Assembly (NCBI RefSeq): GCF_015207375.1
Contig: NZ_JADEWY010000028.1
Location: 1-55,372 of the forward strand
DNA: 55,372 nt
Origin: Coleofasciculus sp. LEGE 07092
GTDB taxonomy: Bacteria > Cyanobacteriota > Cyanobacteriia > Cyanobacteriales > Coleofasciculaceae
Direction of reading: 5' to 3'
Positions 15,731 to 25,598 of the stretch are shown here, piece by piece (position 1 is the stretch's first letter; each line of letters starts with the position of its first letter). The notes under the pieces were generated by a model, which saw only the letters and a program-made list of their open reading frames with translations, was not told where the DNA came from and searched no databases. Both the position numbers and the translations under genes were made by a program.

Positions 15731-15957
15731 CGCGATCGCACGCTGGGAATAGAGAAAGTGCGATCGCGTGGAAGCCCAGGTATTTGTAGGGGCGGGTTTA
15801 GGTGCTTGATTTTAATGTTTGTGATAACGTTTCAACAAAACCCGCCCTGACTCAAAATGGAGGTGTGTTTTAGGCGATCGCGCTTTTGATCAGGGATTGG
15901 CGCTAACCAGGAGAGAGAGGGCGATCGCACGCTGGGAATAGAGAAAGTGCGATCGCT
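15731..15957 (+). repeat. Island repeat family R1, copy d
   Basis: The complete R1 unit starts about 40 bases after parE. Its hairpin arms GGGGCGGGTTT and AAACCCGCCC are the most complete of the four copies. The CGCACGCTGGGAATAGAG motif occurs again at its right end (15926-15944), so a second unit starts and is cut off within a few bases of the next gene end at 15964. Confidence 0.8.
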
Positions 15958-15963
15958 TTGATA

Positions 15964-18900
15964 TCATCCTGGAATTCTATTTAAAGTGGGCCAGGGATTT
16001 TCCTGCTTACCATTAGCTACTACAGCAAAGTGAGTATGGCGTCCACGTGGGCCCGAAGGTCTAGTGTAACCGCTATAACCTTCCACGCCAATGAAATCCC
16101 CTGCATTGACAGTTTGTCCTTTTTTAAAATTAGGATTAAAACTTTCAAAATGGAGATATCGGAAGGTTTTCTGCAATTGGGCATTCCAGATGTCAATGTA
16201 CTTGCCACCATACTGATCTGTACCCATGAAGTTAATAACTCCATTGGCTAAAGCATAAACTTTGTAGGGATATGAGCCTTGGTTTACAGAGTCAATTGCT
16301 TGGTGAGTTGAATTAGGATACTGGGTGATTTCGCCTTTGCCATGACCATACAGGCGTTGGAGGAATTGTGTGTCACTGGTGATTGGTCCACCGCCATTAT
16401 TCCCGCCGCCACCATTACTACTCCCTTCACTGACATAATAAGCAGCAACGTAACCAACAGTATCGCCAACTTTAACCTTATACCAATCTGTCCGATTATC
16501 CGGCTGGTAAGCACCCCCAGAAACTTTTTCCAGAATGGTTAAATTAGTTCCATTTGGCAACTTACTAATCCTCGCTCCACTCAAAGAAGGACTACGACGG
16601 AAATTCAGACCGATACTGGAATTAACATATCCTGGTTTACTTGTCGTTCCACCACCCGGATTTCCCCCAGGTTGAATTGGCGGTTTAGATTTGGGATAGC
16701 CAAAAATGTAAGCACTGGGAACCCAATAAGCCTTCCCATTACGCCAGTAACGATACCACAGAGCATCAGATTTACCTGTCCAGATGTCAGTTACAGACTC
16801 TCCATACTTCCATCCGTCAAAGTGGAGTGTCTTTTTGTAAGGTTCCGCTAAACCACTCCGATCTGAATGCTTCGGACTATTGCGAAGCGCGACACCAATA
16901 GAAGGACCAACCCAGCCAGAGAAAGATTCTGCATGGAACCCTGAAGGTTGACTCGGTGACGAATTGTCAGAAGTTACATCAACATAGTAAGCCGCAACAT
17001 ATCCTTTTTTTCCATTAGCTTCTACCTGATACCAATCATTCCGAGAACTCCCCGTCGGTGTCGTGTAGCTTCCTCCCGTAACCGATTTCAAAATCTTCAG
17101 AGATGTTCCCTTGGAGAGTGACCCAATAATCGTTGCACCCACATAAGAATCAGCACGGAAATTCAAGGATATAGAGCCTACCTTAGAATTCACAACACCC
17201 GATTTTGTGGGAGATGGATTCGGTTTTGGTGTAGGTGCAGGCTTACTCGGTGGAGGTGTAGAACCTGTGGCATTACCTGTCAAGAATTTCTCAATTCCAC
17301 GCGCCACAGCATGAGCCGCTTTTTCCACATTGGCACGGCTCATTCCGGCTGCATCGATAAATAAAGATTCAACCAAAACGGCGGGAACATTCGTTGGCGC
17401 ATTACGCAGAACGGATAAATTCGCTGTCTTCACACCCCGATTAGGAATGATGGTGTCTGGGAAAATTGCATCTAACTCACTATTAATCGCTTTGGCGAGT
17501 TCAGCATCTTTAGCTGGCGCATTGGGATGGGAAAATACTTCATGCCCTTGAGCATTATTGTTAAATGCATTTTGGTGTAACGAGACAAAAATATCATGTC
17601 CCGCCGCCCGTTGACCAATTTGTGCCAGAGATAAGCGTTCATCTAACACTTTTACTTCGGCACCAAGTTGTCGTAAATGGTCAGCAACAATCTTAGCCTG
17701 ATGTAAGTTTTCGACAGCTTCTGTTGTTCCATTCCCACTCGCACCAGGATCAAATCCATTGTTGTCGATTCCATGTCCGGGATCTAAGATAATTTTCTTC
17801 CCAGCTAGTGTCCTGACATTTTGAGTCGGCGTAGGTTGAGGTTTAGGTATTGAGGAAGTCCCTGTTCCTGATTGCGGTGCTTGAGAATTTAGTGTTTCAT
17901 CAGGATTCTTATAGAACTTCTCAAATATCTGCTTAAGGAAGTTTTGCCAAGACGTACTCCCTGATGTGCCAAATACCTTCAAGAAATTAGTTAAGGCGGC
18001 TTGTTTTACTTGCTCTGGATTGGGTTCAGGTTCAGGTTCGGGTTCAGGTTCGGGTTGCGGTTGAGGTTGAGGTTCGGGTTCAGGTTCGGGTTGCGGATTG
18101 GGGTCATTCCCCGGTATATAAACCACTTGACCTACAGGTAATTGTGTTGCTTCCTCACTGGTAAAAGGTACATTTCCGGCTGCATCTTTGGTGATTTCTG
18201 TCCAACGATTTCCATTTTCTAACTCCCGTTGAGCAATTCCCCAAAGCGTGTCGTCGGCTTTCATTTCATAACGATAACGAACCGCCCGTTCCATCGGCGT
18301 GACTTTTCCTTCACCACTCCAAGTAATCGGAACAACTTGTAAATCGGGATTGTATTCTTCTGGTTTTGTCGCCTTAGCCAGATGAATTGCTGCCACCATA
18401 TTTAGTAAGCCTGACCCGGTTTCTAAATCGGGATTTGCGGTTTTGAGATCAGTCGCCGTTGATTTGAGAATGTCAATCACTTGACGGTAACTTAACTCAG
18501 GGTTCGCCGCCCAAACTTGAGAGACTGATCCTGTAACTTGAGCCGTTGCCACCGAGGTTCCATCCATTGCGCCCAGATGATTTCCTACAGTGGACAAAAC
18601 TGGATCTTCTAATGTACCGCTATCAGCAACAATATCTAAACCGTTGCCATAACTGGAATAATTAGCACGGTCAAATCCTTTCCAAGCTGAGGTTTCACCA
18701 TCAATTTGTTCGGCAGAACCAACCGTAATGATGTTATCGAATTGTTGGGAAGCTTGCCCTAAAGCTGACATAACTCCGCCGTCATTTCCAGCAGCAACTG
18801 CCACTAAAACATTATTTTGGCGGGCATATTCTAACGCTGCCATTTCTACAGGCGTAAACTCATAACGAGTGGTAATGTTTCCATCCGCATCAATTTGGGT

Positions 18901-20484
18901 TAAATCCATACTCAGATTCACCACAGCATTGGGTTGACCCGATTCTTGCGCCGCATCGACAAATTCCACTAATGATTCTGCCCACTTGCCGGAACCCACC
19001 GCACGCCCAACCCATAAAGGTGCATCGGGATTAATGCCATCAATGCCAATATCATTGTCTTGAGTTGCCCCAATAATACCTAATACATGAGTGCCATGTT
19101 CATTCCCCTCACCTGCTGTAAGCAGAGGGTTATCATCGCTATCAATCCGGTCTTGCCCTAAACTAATTCGGCTATAGTCAATATCAGGATTATTTTCACT
19201 GAAGCCTGTATCAATAATGCCGATTAACGGCTGATTTTCTTTAGGAAACTTATACCGGACAGATTCAGCAAGTTCAGAAACTGTTGTCGGTTCGGTGACA
19301 ATTTCACTATTGTTAACGGGTTCATCGATAACAACATCAGTTAACTCATCAGTCGTGGGTTCGGTAATGATTTCACCCTCATCGACTAAAATCTCATCTG
19401 TTGGGGATTCTCCGACCAATTCATCCGTTAATAGTCCGCCATCATCAGGCGTATCCGGCGTGATATAAGGTTCGGCATAATCAATCAACGCTTGACCCAA
19501 ATCAGTCTCCCGCCAATCTTGATTCGGATCAACCACATCATCCATCAACGCGGCTTCCCCAGTAGCCCCGCGCACTTGGAAAATAACATCGTTATAATCC
19601 CCATCCGACTGGGTATCCACCCGCAAATCTTCCATCACAAAGGTACTTCCATCCCCGGTGACATCGGCAATTTGCCCCACATGAAACCCATCATCTGGAT
19701 TCGCTGTCGCCATAGAAAATAGGGGACGCGCCGCCCCTCCCACATCCGGATTATCAAACACCCGTTGCACCGTACTCTTGGGAACCAGCATGAAACCAAA
19801 CTCATCCCCTGGACGCATTTGGACTGTCTTAACTCCCAGATACTCTCCAGAATTCTTGTCGCTTTCTCCTAATTCACCAAAGAACCGCGCCCCCTCCGTT
19901 TGGTCACTAATCACAATATGACCTAATTCTGAATCGCTCAACGCACGAGACGCCGCTTCCTGAATAAACGCCTCCGAACCCGGTTCAAACTCCTCCATCC
20001 CCTCTAAACTAAAGATAGCGAGTTCACCTTCATATCCCCCACCATCAAAGAGGAAATCAACACTAACGTCCCCAGTTTCACCTACCGTAAACACCCCGGA
20101 TTCAAAGATAGGACTAGAAGTATCGAACCCAGTTAACAGCGCCTCCTCAGTCACTTCCCCATCCGTCACCTCATCAAGTGACGTAACAAAGGGAATATCT
20201 TCTAACTCCCCTACCTCATCAACCGGAGAAACTAAAGAAATATCCTCTAAATTATCATCCAGACTATCCCAAGCACTCTCCTCAATCTCCGGCATATCAA
20301 TATCAGCCAAGGAGTCAGCAGATAGATCAATATCCACTAAATCTATCGGATTATCCGTGCCATCCAACAACCCACTCGGCGTTAAAATCGGTTCCAGGAT
20401 AAAAGCTTGCAGTAAATCCTGACCCTTCGGCGCAAATCCTTTAGCGTCAGGACGCTTCTTTGAGGAAAAACTAAACCAAGACAT
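15964..20484 (-). CDS. Giant subtilase-amidase-M23 multidomain hydrolase
   Basis: A 1506-residue protein with several domains. An acidic N-terminal segment comes first, then a DUF4114-like domain (about 130-330) ending in the typical [12 protein letters not shown]. The subtilisin S8 domain spans about 410-680, with Asp in IIDTGF, His in HGTHVLG, Asn in AAGND and Ser in DGTSVATA. A LysM-like part lies near 735-790 and a Pro-Glu-Gln linker near 795-822. An amidase_3 domain (about 893-1065) has DPGHG, SLHQNA and VESLF. Three SH3-type domains (about 1095-1355) follow, and a C-terminal M23/LytM domain (about 1370-1506) has HQAID and HTHF. It would cut proteins, the muramyl-peptide amide bond and peptide cross-links. 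No standard signal peptide is seen, so export must be by another route. The divergent gene encodes an M50-HlyD protein. Confidence 0.93.
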   Translation of the reverse strand: MSWFSFSSKKRPDAKGFAPKGQDLLQAFILEPILTPSGLLDGTDNPIDLVDIDLSADSLADIDMPEIEESAWDSLDDNLEDISLVSPVDEVGELEDIPFVTSLDEVTDGEVTEEALLTGFDTSSPIFESGVFTVGETGDVSVDFLFDGGGYEGELAIFSLEGMEEFEPGSEAFIQEAASRALSDSELGHIVISDQTEGARFFGELGESDKNSGEYLGVKTVQMRPGDEFGFMLVPKSTVQRVFDNPDVGGAARPLFSMATANPDDGFHVGQIADVTGDGSTFVMEDLRVDTQSDGDYNDVIFQVRGATGEAALMDDVVDPNQDWRETDLGQALIDYAEPYITPDTPDDGGLLTDELVGESPTDEILVDEGEIITEPTTDELTDVVIDEPVNNSEIVTEPTTVSELAESVRYKFPKENQPLIGIIDTGFSENNPDIDYSRISLGQDRIDSDDNPLLTAGEGNEHGTHVLGIIGATQDNDIGIDGINPDAPLWVGRAVGSGKWAESLVEFVDAAQESGQPNAVVNLSMDLTQIDADGNITTRYEFTPVEMAALEYARQNNVLVAVAAGNDGGVMSALGQASQQFDNIITVGSAEQIDGETSAWKGFDRANYSSYGNGLDIVADSGTLEDPVLSTVGNHLGAMDGTSVATAQVTGSVSQVWAANPELSYRQVIDILKSTATDLKTANPDLETGSGLLNMVAAIHLAKATKPEEYNPDLQVVPITWSGEGKVTPMERAVRYRYEMKADDTLWGIAQRELENGNRWTEITKDAAGNVPFTSEEATQLPVGQVVYIPGNDPNPQPEPEPEPQPQPQPEPEPEPEPEPNPEQVKQAALTNFLKVFGTSGSTSWQNFLKQIFEKFYKNPDETLNSQAPQSGTGTSSIPKPQPTPTQNVRTLAGKKIILDPGHGIDNNGFDPGASGNGTTEAVENLHQAKIVADHLRQLGAEVKVLDERLSLAQIGQRAAGHDIFVSLHQNAFNNNAQGHEVFSHPNAPAKDAELAKAINSELDAIFPDTIIPNRGVKTANLSVLRNAPTNVPAVLVESLFIDAAGMSRANVEKAAHAVARGIEKFLTGNATGSTPPPSKPAPTPKPNPSPTKSGVVNSKVGSISLNFRADSYVGATIIGSLSKGTSLKILKSVTGGSYTTPTGSSRNDWYQVEANGKKGYVAAYYVDVTSDNSSPSQPSGFHAESFSGWVGPSIGVALRNSPKHSDRSGLAEPYKKTLHFDGWKYGESVTDIWTGKSDALWYRYWRNGKAYWVPSAYIFGYPKSKPPIQPGGNPGGGTTSKPGYVNSSIGLNFRRSPSLSGARISKLPNGTNLTILEKVSGGAYQPDNRTDWYKVKVGDTVGYVAAYYVSEGSSNGGGGNNGGGPITSDTQFLQRLYGHGKGEITQYPNSTHQAIDSVNQGSYPYKVYALANGVINFMGTDQYGGKYIDIWNAQLQKTFRYLHFESFNPNFKKGQTVNAGDFIGVEGYSGYTRPSGPRGRHTHFAVVANGKQENPWPTLNRIPG

Positions 20485-21048
20485 AGATGAACCTCTTGAT
20501 AAATAGTGCTGGAAAAATTAAGGAAACACTGGGATATTATTAGTCATTCCAGAAAACGGTCTTCCGGATTAGTCTGGCTTAGACAAGACCGTAAGGAAAA
20601 AAAATGACTCTATTGCCAAAAACAGAAAACAAGTATTCGGACAATGACTATTGCCAAATCCAGGAGTTAACGTTTATTAAGTTTTGAAGGGAAAATCACC
20701 TGAATAAAAATCTGGATTCCCTAATATCATACTCAAGGATAATAAAGTTTGTCTTCATTTTTTTATGAAGTTTTTATAAGCGGGGAACCTTTTCCTGCAT
20801 CCTAATGACTTTTTTAATAATTTCCGCAGCATCACTTGACCTAAACTAATTCAAGGCTTCAGGCTTACTTCATACCTCTGATCAGTGTCCTCAGTAAAAT
20901 TACTGATTTTTTCTGTAGTTGTCTCAGCTATTAATCCTAGACCTAAAAAGGCTGTTTTTTTAAAGATTTGATAAAGCCTTTCCATTCGTATTGATTAGCT
21001 ATCCCGTTTCGGTCTAACCTGCAAATAGGCATCTACTGAAAAAAAATC
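20485..21048. promoter_or_regulatory. Divergent intergenic region of the lysin and M50-HlyD genes
   Basis: An AT-rich 564-bp spacer without coding potential must hold the promoters of both divergent genes. A 16-base palindrome, TCAGTAAAATTACTGA at 20891-20906, is followed by a T-run. It could be an operator or a weak terminator. No clear -35/-10 pair was fixed. Confidence 0.4.
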
Positions 21049-24009
21049 ATGCAGATTGGACAACAATCCGCTTCAGAGGATCAACACAACTGGATTTGTC
21101 CAGACATCAGTCCCTACTGGCAACTCAGCCAACTGGGTTCCACCAAACAATACATTCTGCGATCGCGCCACGACAATCGTCACATCCCTTTATCCCCAGC
21201 AGAGGTTTACGCCCTCAGCCACTTCACCGGAATTTTCACCGTTACTCAGATTCAACAGCTATGTCAGCAGAAGTTTGGTTCAGCAATTGCCCCCCATTTT
21301 GTGGTGGAATTACTGCAAAAATTAATCAATATTGGCATCCTCACATCCAACGAATCCATTACACCCAAACTCCCCATTTCCGATAGTCAACAGCGAAATC
21401 TTCAACACTCCAATTCCCCAAACCTTCAGCTAAAATCATGTATCCAGTGGATTCCCCACGCCGATGGTTATTGGATATTACGCAACCCAGAAGATGTCAC
21501 CTTTCTGCAAGTCGATTCTCAAAGTAAAGCCGCTATCAACCAACTCGGAAAACATCCCCCCGCAGATATCGCCAAACAAAATAACCTCAGCCTCCACCAA
21601 CTCCGCTACCTCCTGCAACTCCTCACCGCCACGGGGATGTTAGCAGGAACAAAACCCGCTAAACCTCCCAAGCGCAAGTTCACACCCCTACAACTCCTCT
21701 TCTTCAAAGTTCCCCTATTTAATCCCGACTCTTGGCTAACCCAACATATTCATAAACTGCACTGGATTTGGACACGTCCCTTTGCTCTCATCCTGTGCTT
21801 TTTTTTAGCCTTTTCCTTAGCAATTAGTCTATCCCAGCGTCCAGAAATTATTCTCACCGGACAACAACTCGTTGCCAATCAAGGGGCATCTTTGATGCTA
21901 CCCTTTGCCCTACTTGCCATGCTAGTGGTAACTCTACACGAACTCGGACACGCCTTCACCCTGAAACATTACAACGGCATTGTCCCCGAAGTCGGGCTAC
22001 TCTTCATGTTTTTAATGCCCGCCGCTTACACCAATACCACCGATTCCTATTGCCTATCCCGATTTAAACGCATTTTAGTCGTCGGCGCTGGCGTTCTTTG
22101 TCAACTGATTATTGCCGCAACTGCCTTCTGGTTATGGCAATTCTCCGCCCATTGGTTAGCCACCACCAACTACCTCCTCATGGTTGCGGCACTCTTCACC
22201 ATCGCCCTCAACCTCAACCCCCTCGCCAAATTTGACGGCTATTACCTGGCAGTCGCCCTAACAGGCATTAACAACCTCCGCAGCCGTTCCTTCCAATTCT
22301 ACGGCAACCTCCTACGCGGACGCCCCAACCCCGAAACCTCCCACAACTCCCTCATCCTAGCCACCTACGCCCCCTTCAGCTTCCTCTACATCCTACTCGT
22401 CTTCGGCAGCATCTTCACCCTAGTCACCAACTGGACACTCACCAATATCCCCTTCTGGACAGCCACCCTACTCACAATTTGGGCAATTTACTACTACTTT
22501 CCCCAAAAACAAGCAGGGGAGCACAGGAGCGGAGGTGCAGGGGAGCAGGGGAGCAGGGGAGCGGGAGAGCCAGGAAACAAATCCCTCCGCGCACCTCTGC
22601 GAAAACCTCTGCGTACCTCTGCGTTTAAAAAAAACCAAACGATAACTCCTCCCAACATCAACCCCCCTCAATCCCAACCTTTAAACTCAAAAATTAACAT
22701 GAATGCCTCCCAACAAACCCCCTCTCTACAAGTCGTACCCCCATCGACCAAACCAACCCCATCAAACCCTCCAACTCATCGCCTACAACGCTTCGCCCTA
22801 CTCGGAACCATCGCCACCAGCTTATGCCTAATCAGCTTAATCCCCACCTCCTTTGAAGTGGGGGGTGCCGTCGAACTCCAAACCCGCGAAGGTGCCAGAG
22901 AAGTCATCCGCGCCCCCATGCCCGGAGTCGTCACCGAAATTCACGTTCAACCCGGAGAAACCGTCCAACCGGGACAAATTCTGGCACAGTTATCCAGTTT
23001 AGACTTAGACCGAGAAATAGCCGCCACTGAACACCAACTCGTTCAGGCAGATCAAATCCTCGACACCACCCGGAAACAACGCATCCGTGCCGAAGCGCAA
23101 CTCCTAGAAGTCCAAGCTGTAGCCGAGGCGATGCAAGAAAAAACTCGTCGGGAAAGCTTACGCGCTACTGCCATAACTCAAGGTCAACTTACACCCGAAA
23201 TTCAGGTCTTAGACACCCAACGCCAGCGCCTCCAAGAGCGCATCCCAGAACTCGAAGAAAAATTACAACGCTATCAACAACTCTACGAGCAAGGAGCCAT
23301 TTCCCGCAACCGCCGTGATGAGATAGAAAGCGAACTGCGAGATATTGAGAGTAGTTTAGCTGCCAAAACCCAAGAAATAAATGCCGCCCAACAAAACCAA
23401 ACCGATACCGCCAGTGACTTGCAAACTGAAACGGTATCCCAACTCGCCGCCATTGACGCCTCCCAAATGATTGCCACGGCGGAATCAGAAATGATGACAC
23501 AGCAAAAAGCGATCGCAACTCTAAAAAACCGCCTATCTCAGCTTAAAACCCTCAGAGAAAATCTGACCCTACGTTCTCCCATGGCAGGAGTAGTCCTCAC
23601 CAGTGATTTAGACTTGCGAAAGAATCAAGAATTGAAACCTGGAGAAGATTTTTTACTCGAAATTGCTGAACTTAACGAACTGACTGCCACGGTAGACGTG
23701 AAAGAAGAAGACTTAGAATATGTAGAACTCAATAAACCCGTTACCTTTCGTCCCCGCCAAGCCAAGTTAAGACCCTACAGTGCCACTGTTAAGCGAATTC
23801 TACCGAAAATCCAAAACGAACCGTCTCAACCCCAACGTCTAGCACGAGTACAGATTTTTGTCAATAACAGCGACGGGAAACTGTATCCCGGAGCAACAGG
23901 TTATGCCAAAATCTGGTCAGAACGGATTCCCCTGTATCAACGTTTGGGTCGAGAATTAATGCGTTTAGTTCCCCTGGAGCGATTCCTGTGGACAGAAACG
24001 GAACAGTAG
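21049..24009 (+). CDS. PqqD-like/M50 metalloprotease/HlyD fusion protein
   Basis: A 986-residue membrane protein in three parts. Residues about 15-100 resemble a PqqD-like peptide-binding winged helix. Residues about 210-480 form a polytopic M50 (site-2 protease-like) module with HELGH at about 297-301 and the second metal motif NPLAKFDG near 390. After a low-complexity linker (about 488-575) and a membrane segment (580-604) comes a HlyD/RND-type adaptor: a lipoyl half (RAPMPGVVTEIHVQPGE), a long coiled coil, and a second lipoyl half (LRSPMAGVVLTSDL). M50-HlyD fusions occur near peptide exporters. No ABC transporter is adjacent, so the partner ATPase must be elsewhere. Linker codons at 22513-22628 come from intergenic-type repeats. 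Confidence 0.88.
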   Translation: MQIGQQSASEDQHNWICPDISPYWQLSQLGSTKQYILRSRHDNRHIPLSPAEVYALSHFTGIFTVTQIQQLCQQKFGSAIAPHFVVELLQKLINIGILTSNESITPKLPISDSQQRNLQHSNSPNLQLKSCIQWIPHADGYWILRNPEDVTFLQVDSQSKAAINQLGKHPPADIAKQNNLSLHQLRYLLQLLTATGMLAGTKPAKPPKRKFTPLQLLFFKVPLFNPDSWLTQHIHKLHWIWTRPFALILCFFLAFSLAISLSQRPEIILTGQQLVANQGASLMLPFALLAMLVVTLHELGHAFTLKHYNGIVPEVGLLFMFLMPAAYTNTTDSYCLSRFKRILVVGAGVLCQLIIAATAFWLWQFSAHWLATTNYLLMVAALFTIALNLNPLAKFDGYYLAVALTGINNLRSRSFQFYGNLLRGRPNPETSHNSLILATYAPFSFLYILLVFGSIFTLVTNWTLTNIPFWTATLLTIWAIYYYFPQKQAGEHRSGGAGEQGSRGAGEPGNKSLRAPLRKPLRTSAFKKNQTITPPNINPPQSQPLNSKINMNASQQTPSLQVVPPSTKPTPSNPPTHRLQRFALLGTIATSLCLISLIPTSFEVGGAVELQTREGAREVIRAPMPGVVTEIHVQPGETVQPGQILAQLSSLDLDREIAATEHQLVQADQILDTTRKQRIRAEAQLLEVQAVAEAMQEKTRRESLRATAITQGQLTPEIQVLDTQRQRLQERIPELEEKLQRYQQLYEQGAISRNRRDEIESELRDIESSLAAKTQEINAAQQNQTDTASDLQTETVSQLAAIDASQMIATAESEMMTQQKAIATLKNRLSQLKTLRENLTLRSPMAGVVLTSDLDLRKNQELKPGEDFLLEIAELNELTATVDVKEEDLEYVELNKPVTFRPRQAKLRPYSATVKRILPKIQNEPSQPQRLARVQIFVNNSDGKLYPGATGYAKIWSERIPLYQRLGRELMRLVPLERFLWTETEQ
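22513..22628 (+). repeat. Intergenic-type repeats inside a coding linker
   Basis: Within the M50-HlyD gene lies a G-rich run of GCAGGGGAGC-type units, then a CCTCTGCG unit three times (ending CCTCTGCGTTT). Such repeats are normally found between cyanobacterial genes, and the window's first 45 bases are similar. Here the reading frame stays open and encodes Gly/Ala/Gly-Glu and Arg/Pro/Leu-rich linker. Confidence 0.75.
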
Positions 24010-24108
24010 ATGCAGATGGGGCAATATTGACTTGCGGAAAGCTTATGCTTCCCAATCTAACTCCCTCTTCTGTCTGTACAATACTGGCAGAAAAGCCAAT
24101 GATATTTT

Positions 24109-25482
24109 ATGACCAGCTACCAATTCCCGGAGGATTTCTGGTGGGGAACCGCAACGGCATCTTATCAAATTGAAGGGGCAGTAACCGAAGGGGGGCGCAA
24201 ACCCAGCGTTTGGGATACCTTCAGCGCCACTCCCGGACGAACCGTTAACAGTGATACGGGTGCTATTGCTTGTGATCATTACCACCGCTACGAAAAAGAC
24301 GTGGAATTAATGGCGCAACTGGGTATCAAACATTATCGCTTTAGTATTGCTTGGTCACGCATTATTCCGGAGGGGCGAGGGGAAGTCAACGAAGAAGGCG
24401 TGGATTTTTACAAGCGTCTAGTGGATTGTTTACTGGATCATGGCATTACTCCCCACGCCACATTATTTCACTGGGATTCACCTCAAGCACTGGACGATGC
24501 CTATGGATCTTGGCAGAGTCGGCAGATGGCAACGGATTATGCTGACTATGTTACAGCCGTTGTCAGTCGATTGGGCGATCGCATTACCCACTGGATGACA
24601 ATCAACGAAATCTCCTGCTTTACCCACATCGGTTACGGGATGAACTCCATCCCGCCTCATGCACCAGGAACTCAGGTAAGTTCACCTAAACAGGTGTGGC
24701 AAACCTCTCACCATGCGCTGTTAGCACACGGTTTAGGGTGTCAGGCAATTCGCGCCGCTTCTCCTGTTTCTTGTTCGGTGAGTTTAGTGGATAATTTTGC
24801 TGTCACCGTGCCGATTAACGAGTCACCCACCCATATAAACGCAGCAAAAAAGGCTTTTCATACTTGCAGGCAGAATGGCGGTATTATCGTTCCTGCCCTC
24901 ACAGGTGCTTATAGTCCGGTATTACTAGAACAGTTGGGAGACAATGCGCCGGATATTAAGAACGGAGATTTAGAAACCATTCACCAACCCTTAGATTTTA
25001 TCGGCTTTAATATCTACTCCGGCACCTATGTCCGGGCGGTAGATAATCAATTAGGATATGAGTGTCTCGATTTCCCCCAAGGGTATCCTAAACTAGATAT
25101 GCCTTGGCTTTACATTTTGCCAGATAGCCTTTATTGGGGCATTCGCCATATTAGTGAAACCCTTGGACGTTCGGATTTGCCTGTCGTTATTACTGAGAAT
25201 GGCTGTGCTGCTAAGGATGAATTGAATGCTAAGGGTGAGGTTATCGATACCGATCGCATTCTTTACCTACGACAGCATTTACGGTCAGCCCATCGAGCAA
25301 TTTCTGAAGGATATCCTCTAAAAGGATACTTCCTTTGGAGTTTGATGGATAACTTTGAATGGTCTTATGGGTATGACCGCCGCTTTGGAATTATTTATAT
25401 AGATTATCCCACTCAAAAGCGCATCCCTAAAGCTAGCTTTGATTGGTATCGAGAATGCATCCGCAGCAATCGAGTTGTCTGA
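24109..25482 (+). CDS. bglA: Beta-glucosidase, glycoside hydrolase family 1
   Basis: The 457-residue protein belongs to GH1. The acid/base Glu167 sits in WMTINEIS and the nucleophile Glu363 in VVITENGCAA. The N-terminal FPEDFWWGTATASYQIEG and the C-terminal YFLWSLMDNFEWSYGYDRRFG are also diagnostic. It hydrolyses beta-glucosides or beta-galactosides, probably from oligosaccharides in the cytoplasm, since it has no signal peptide. The length is normal. It lies 99 bp after the M50-HlyD gene on the same strand but is functionally unrelated. Confidence 0.96.
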   Translation: MTSYQFPEDFWWGTATASYQIEGAVTEGGRKPSVWDTFSATPGRTVNSDTGAIACDHYHRYEKDVELMAQLGIKHYRFSIAWSRIIPEGRGEVNEEGVDFYKRLVDCLLDHGITPHATLFHWDSPQALDDAYGSWQSRQMATDYADYVTAVVSRLGDRITHWMTINEISCFTHIGYGMNSIPPHAPGTQVSSPKQVWQTSHHALLAHGLGCQAIRAASPVSCSVSLVDNFAVTVPINESPTHINAAKKAFHTCRQNGGIIVPALTGAYSPVLLEQLGDNAPDIKNGDLETIHQPLDFIGFNIYSGTYVRAVDNQLGYECLDFPQGYPKLDMPWLYILPDSLYWGIRHISETLGRSDLPVVITENGCAAKDELNAKGEVIDTDRILYLRQHLRSAHRAISEGYPLKGYFLWSLMDNFEWSYGYDRRFGIIYIDYPTQKRIPKASFDWYRECIRSNRVV

Positions 25483-25598
25483 GAGATGATCTCGAATCCC
25501 GTTAATTAGCCACACTATAGAATAAACAAAGGCAATATCACAACCCAGTTGCAGTAAGCAGTTACGTTAAAATGAAATTTTCGAGCGAGGAGTGTTTT

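Noticed and set aside
15964..20484. Several genes accidentally read as one
   Set aside because: The frame is continuous through Pro-rich linkers with no stop, and each domain is complete; a fused protein is the better reading.
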